Shown piece by piece: positions 60,886-64,000 of a stretch of DNA of 64,000 bases. Every line of letters begins with the position of its first letter. Positions within the stretch are counted from its first letter, which is position 1. A program made the translations under genes and the position numbers. The notes under the pieces are model-generated. The model was given only the letters and a program-made list of their open reading frames with translations. It had not been told where the DNA came from and searched no databases. Origin of the DNA: Paenibacillus mesophilus (GTDB lineage Bacteria > Bacillota > Bacilli > Paenibacillales > NBRC-103111); assembly GCF_005938385.1 (NCBI RefSeq), contig NZ_VCRA01000008.1:62001-126000 (forward strand). Reading direction: 5' to 3'.

Positions 60886-60920
60886 ATTATAGAATCCGCC
60901 AATGAAAGAATAATGAAAGA
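60886..60920 (-). promoter_or_regulatory. Kinase-gene promoter with SARP-type direct repeat
   Basis: On the minus strand TCTTTCA at 60914-60920, four bases, TCTTTCA at 60903-60909, eleven bases, then a perfect -10 TATAAT at 60886-60891. The same heptamers, spacing and distance to the -10 occur before the leader-peptide gene at 57708-57742. It implies autoregulation of the kinase/regulator pair. Confidence 0.82.
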
Positions 60921-60932
60921 TTTTCGCGGAAA

Positions 60933-60956
60933 AAGGCCGCCGATCTCGGCAGCCTT
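60933..60956 (-). terminator. Terminator of the LacI-family gene
   Basis: AAGGCCGCCG at 60933-60942 pairs with CGGCAGCCTT at 60947-60956 (one mismatch), followed on the minus strand by TTTTT. A second hairpin, CCCCGG/CCGGGG at 61038-61059, lies nearer to the gene. The rest of 60957-61082 shows nothing else. Confidence 0.6.
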
Positions 60957-61082
60957 CTAATGTAATTTATTGTCGGTGCGTCTCTCCTTGTAACATCTGC
61001 GTACACACTGACGCGAATCTGAAGCGCAAATGAAATCCCCCGGAGGTTCGCCCCCGGGGTCTCCGCTCTTACAGTCCATCCT

Positions 61083-62123
61083 TTAAATCACCTTGACCGT
61101 CGAACCTTCACAAAAGCTCCCTTGCAGCAATATGTGCTCGTAAGGCATGTTCGGATTCGCCACGCGCCACAGCATCCGCTCGGCGGCGCGAATGCCGGCT
61201 TCCCGAATCATGAGCAGCGGTCGGGACAGATCGGGAACGAAGGCGTTCTCCGCATGCTGCAGACTGATCAGCGAAATATCGTCGGGAATGCGCTTGCCGA
61301 GCAATGCGCAGGCATGGTATGTCCAGGCAAGGTTGTAACTCAACGCGCACAGGATCGCCGTAGGCTCGTACCGCCGCATTTTCCGGATCAGCTCTGCCGT
61401 CCAGTTTTCCCTGCTCCCGCAAGAGTCGGTCAGATGGGTATCGGAATCAACCGGAATCCCCCCCTCCTTCATCGCCGCCGTAAACGATTGCCAGCGCAGG
61501 ACAAATCCTCTGTGAATGTCGATTTCCCCGACGTACATGATCCGGGTATGTCCTTTGGACAGCAGTTGCCTCACCGATTTGTGAATCGCCGTCCCGACGT
61601 CCCATGCGACGCTGTCCGCCTCCGCTGCCGGCCCCGGGAAATTGATCAGCAGGCGGGGAATCGCGTAGCCGAGCAGATGCGCTTCCTGTTCCCTGCCGAT
61701 CATCGGCGTAATAAACACGCCGTCACAATATTCCAATTGGTGTACATTGGCCCAATTCCTAAGTACTGCGTCATGTTCCAGACGATACGGAATCGTTAAC
61801 AGCTCGATGGAATGGCCGTATTCCGACAGCTTCTGCTGCAGCCCGCTCAATATGAGCTGATTCATGTCGAACGTTTCGTGTTTGTCGGAAACGACCATCT
61901 TGAATCGGAGAGGCTTGCGGGGATGCAGCGGTATCCGCTCGACCGCATGAGCCCGCTCCTGATCCTTCGTCCGGTATCCGAGCTCCTCCGCAAGCGTCTG
62001 AATTTGATGGCGGGACTCCTCGGACATGCCGGTCAAGCCGCGGAGTGCCTTGCTTACCGTTTGGACCGACAAGCCCGACTTCACGGACAAGTCTTTCAAT
62101 GTGACCGACTTCTTTTTGCGCAT
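61083..62123 (-). CDS. LacI-family transcriptional regulator
   Basis: About 346 residues from ATG 62123 (GGTGA six bases upstream; GTG 62132 is an alternative). The N-terminus is a LacI helix-turn-helix with hinge: VTLKDLSVKSGLSVQTVSKA then LRGLTGMSEESRHQIQ and LAEELGY. The core is a periplasmic-binding-like sensor (GVFITPMIGREQEAHLLG, RIMYVGEIDIHRGFVLRWQS, ISLISLQHAENAFVPDL), which lacks the usual short IGVI signature. It is divergent from the FAD enzyme gene at 62279, with 155 bases between. Confidence 0.9.
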   Translation of the reverse strand: MRKKKSVTLKDLSVKSGLSVQTVSKALRGLTGMSEESRHQIQTLAEELGYRTKDQERAHAVERIPLHPRKPLRFKMVVSDKHETFDMNQLILSGLQQKLSEYGHSIELLTIPYRLEHDAVLRNWANVHQLEYCDGVFITPMIGREQEAHLLGYAIPRLLINFPGPAAEADSVAWDVGTAIHKSVRQLLSKGHTRIMYVGEIDIHRGFVLRWQSFTAAMKEGGIPVDSDTHLTDSCGSRENWTAELIRKMRRYEPTAILCALSYNLAWTYHACALLGKRIPDDISLISLQHAENAFVPDLSRPLLMIREAGIRAAERMLWRVANPNMPYEHILLQGSFCEGSTVKVI

Positions 62124-62278
62124 GTGCTTCACCCGATTCGTTTTCTTCCATCATGCAGCATCATTTTAATAAAAGTTATAGTATTTTTCAACTAGAGTTA
62201 AACTTACATTTCTACTTAAAATCAATCTTGTAACCGGATACAGCCATCGATACATAGAAGGCAAAGGAGCAGAGAGCC

Positions 62279-63832
62279 ATGCAAAGCATCGTTTTCGACA
62301 AAATGGAGTACGGCGCCGAAACGGCCGCGGCGACGGGTCCGCAGACAATTCACGCGGATTTGTGCGTATACGGGGCAACTTCGGCCGGAATTGCCGCGGC
62401 CGTCCAAGCCCGGAGAATGGGCCTAAATGTCGTAATCGCCGATTTCGGCCGCCATCTCGGCGGATTGACGGCTGGCGGACTGGGCGAAACGGACATCGGC
62501 AACAAAGCCGCGATTGGGGGGATTGCCCGCGAATTTTATCAAGCGGTCGGCAAGCATTATGGCAGCACGGAGCCGGACGGGACAGCATGGAAGTTCGAAC
62601 CGGGCGTAGCAAAACGAATTTTCGAGGACTGGCTTCAAACGGCGCAAGTACCCGTCTATTTCAACCAAAGTCTCGAGAAAGCGGAAATGCGGGAAGGAAA
62701 GCTTTTGTGCTTGGTCATGCGGGACGGCAGCCGGTTTAGCGCCTCCGCGTTCATCGACGCCACGTACGAAGGGGATCTGATGGCGCAAGCGGGAGTTTCC
62801 TACCATGTCGGGCGGGAAGCGAATTCGGTATACCGGGAGACGCTGAACGGCGTACACTACGGACACCCGAACCACAATTTCAAGGCGTGGGTCGATCCTT
62901 ACGTGATCCCGGGAAAGCCGGACAGCGGGCTGCTTCCGGGGGTGACGGACGCTCCGGTGCTGCACCAGGGGCAGGGCGACAAGAGCGTGCAGGCGTACAA
63001 CTTTCGCATCTGCCTGACGAATATGCCCGGCAACCGGATTCCGTTTCCCGAGCCGCCGGGCTACGACCCGGAGACGTTTACGCTGCTGGCCAGGTATATC
63101 CGCGCAGGCGTATGGGACGCCATGAGACTTCACTGCAAGATGCCGAATGGGAAAACCGATCTGAACAATTATGGCGCCGTCTCCACCGATTACATCGGAG
63201 GCAGCGACAACTGGCCGGAAGGCGATACGCTAACCCGGAAGCGCCTGTTCCGCGAACACCTCCACTACAATTTGGGCATGCTGTATTTCCTCAGCCATGA
63301 CGAACGGGTTCCCGAACCGATCCGTCGCGAAGTCGGCGAGTGGGGGCTTCCTGCGGACGAATATGCGGACAGCGGTCTTTGGACGCCGCAATTGTACGTC
63401 CGGGAAGCTCGCCGGATGGTGTCCGAGGTCGTCATGACCGAGCATCACTGCCGCGGGTACGCAGTTGTCGACGATCCGGTCGGCTTGGCGGCTTACAGGA
63501 TGGATTCCCACAACTGCCGCAGGCTCGTCATTGACGGAAGGTGCGTCAACGAGGGCAATGTGGAGGTGCCTCCCGGATCGCCGTATCCGATCTCGTACCG
63601 GGCCATCGTGCCGAGAGGAGAGGAATGCGTCAACCTGCTCGTGCCCGTCTGTTTGTCCGCCTCCCATATCGCCTTCGGTTCAATCCGGATGGAGCCGGTC
63701 TTCATGATTTTGGGCCAGTCGGCGGCGACGGCGGCCGCACTTGCGCTGGAAGCGGGCTGTGCCGTACAGGAGGTGGATTACCGGCAGCTGCGGACCAAGC
63801 TGCTGGAATCCGATCAAGTTCTGGCATATTAA
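62279..63832 (+). CDS. FAD-dependent oxidoreductase
   Basis: 517 residues. The N-terminal fold has ADLCVYGATSAGIAAAVQAR, with GATSAG instead of GGGxAG, then IADFGRHLGGLTAGGLGETD. Later come FEPGVAKRIFEDWL, FIDATYEGDLMAQAG and, near the end, VPVCLSASHIAFGSIRMEPV and GQSAATAAALALE. This is the FAD-dependent family also represented at 40102-41928, without its discoidin-like C-terminal part. AAAGGAG lies 11 bases before the ATG. It is divergent from a LacI gene and followed after 33 bases by a binding-lipoprotein gene. Confidence 0.85.
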   Translation: MQSIVFDKMEYGAETAAATGPQTIHADLCVYGATSAGIAAAVQARRMGLNVVIADFGRHLGGLTAGGLGETDIGNKAAIGGIAREFYQAVGKHYGSTEPDGTAWKFEPGVAKRIFEDWLQTAQVPVYFNQSLEKAEMREGKLLCLVMRDGSRFSASAFIDATYEGDLMAQAGVSYHVGREANSVYRETLNGVHYGHPNHNFKAWVDPYVIPGKPDSGLLPGVTDAPVLHQGQGDKSVQAYNFRICLTNMPGNRIPFPEPPGYDPETFTLLARYIRAGVWDAMRLHCKMPNGKTDLNNYGAVSTDYIGGSDNWPEGDTLTRKRLFREHLHYNLGMLYFLSHDERVPEPIRREVGEWGLPADEYADSGLWTPQLYVREARRMVSEVVMTEHHCRGYAVVDDPVGLAAYRMDSHNCRRLVIDGRCVNEGNVEVPPGSPYPISYRAIVPRGEECVNLLVPVCLSASHIAFGSIRMEPVFMILGQSAATAAALALEAGCAVQEVDYRQLRTKLLESDQVLAY

Positions 63833-63865
63833 AATGGATGAGCAAGAATGAGGAGGATTGCAGCC

Positions 63866-64000
63866 ATGGGAAGAAAACGTTTTGGAGTGCTGATGACGGC
63901 AACGCTAATCGCATTGTCCGCAACCGCATGCGGGGGTGATGCCGGAAATCGGGCGTCTCCGGGCAATGAAGGAGCAGGCGCGCAGCAGCAGCCGTCGGGC
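63866..64000 (+). CDS. Solute-binding lipoprotein, N-terminal part (cut by window end)
   Basis: 45 codons from ATG 63866 with GAGGAGGAT upstream, running out of the window. The lipobox is SATACGG with the acylated cysteine at residue 22, after a Lys/Arg start and hydrophobic stretch, then a Gly/Ala/Gln-rich linker as in the other sugar-binding lipoproteins. The solute-binding core is beyond the edge, so the family is inferred by context. It closely follows the FAD enzyme gene and is likely in its operon. Confidence 0.75.
   Translation, partial: MGRKRFGVLMTATLIALSATACGGDAGNRASPGNEGAGAQQQPSG

Noticed and set aside
51924..60920. Contractile injection system structural genes
   Set aside because: I looked for sheath, tube, baseplate, spike and AAA+ ATPase genes around the cargo-motif protein and found none; only the cargo-type motif is present.

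Overview
The window looks like a chromosomal segment of a spore-forming Paenibacillaceae bacterium (Paenibacillus or Cohnella type). The reasons are many family-1 sugar-binding lipoproteins with strong AGGAGG-type ribosome sites, AraC and LacI regulators, two YheC/YheD spore-coat-type ATP-grasp proteins, the SNF2/SWIM pair known from Bacillus, DUF421 and DUF2339 membrane proteins, and candidate CcpA and Fur sites. No rRNA, tRNA, CRISPR array, insertion sequence or phage module was recognised.

Layout. 1-11.6 kb: carbohydrate genes: solute-binding lipoproteins, a GH109-like oxidoreductase, a Tat-exported beta-helix protein, and an AraC regulator followed by an arabinose-isomerase-like enzyme and an 819-residue protein of unknown family. 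11.7-15.4 kb: small membrane, regulator and methyltransferase genes set among gene wreckage (a stop-interrupted remnant, two facing beta-helix fragments, and a Fur-box siderophore-lipoprotein remnant). 15.6-19.1 kb: a PhnB/VOC protein and the YheC/D pair. 19.4-23.6 kb: a dehydrogenase, a binding lipoprotein and a GntR regulator fused to a solute-binding domain, with repeated palindromes upstream. 23.7-28.2 kb: the SWIM/SNF2 pair. 28.3-31.0 kb: twin binding lipoproteins. 31.2-38.5 kb: a more A+T-rich block of small soluble and membrane proteins, including two paralogous kinase-like proteins and a PQQ-type sugar dehydrogenase. 38.7-51.2 kb: more carbohydrate genes, four of them damaged.

51.4-60.9 kb holds the most unusual locus. 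All its genes are on the minus strand. In transcription order they are: a 7TM-type histidine kinase; a response regulator with a SARP/BTAD output domain; a 46-residue peptide ending in a double-glycine leader (absent from ordinary ORF calls); a cytoplasmic parvulin; a 1015-residue ABC exporter with two cyclic-nucleotide-type domains, a C39 peptidase, a membrane domain and an ATPase; a 548-residue protein with the LQRTVGNQAVQRM motif known from injection-system cargo; and a small chaperone-like protein. Two promoters, one before the kinase and one before the peptide, carry the same TGAAAGA-N4-TGAAAGA direct repeat at the same distance from a -10 box. That is the classical architecture of a SARP binding site, so the locus appears to be one regulated peptide/protein export system.

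61.1-64 kb returns to carbohydrate genes: a LacI regulator, an FAD enzyme and the start of another binding lipoprotein. Eight solute-binding lipoproteins and the start of a ninth occur without any ABC permease gene in the window, so they must share permeases encoded elsewhere or act as orphan receptors.
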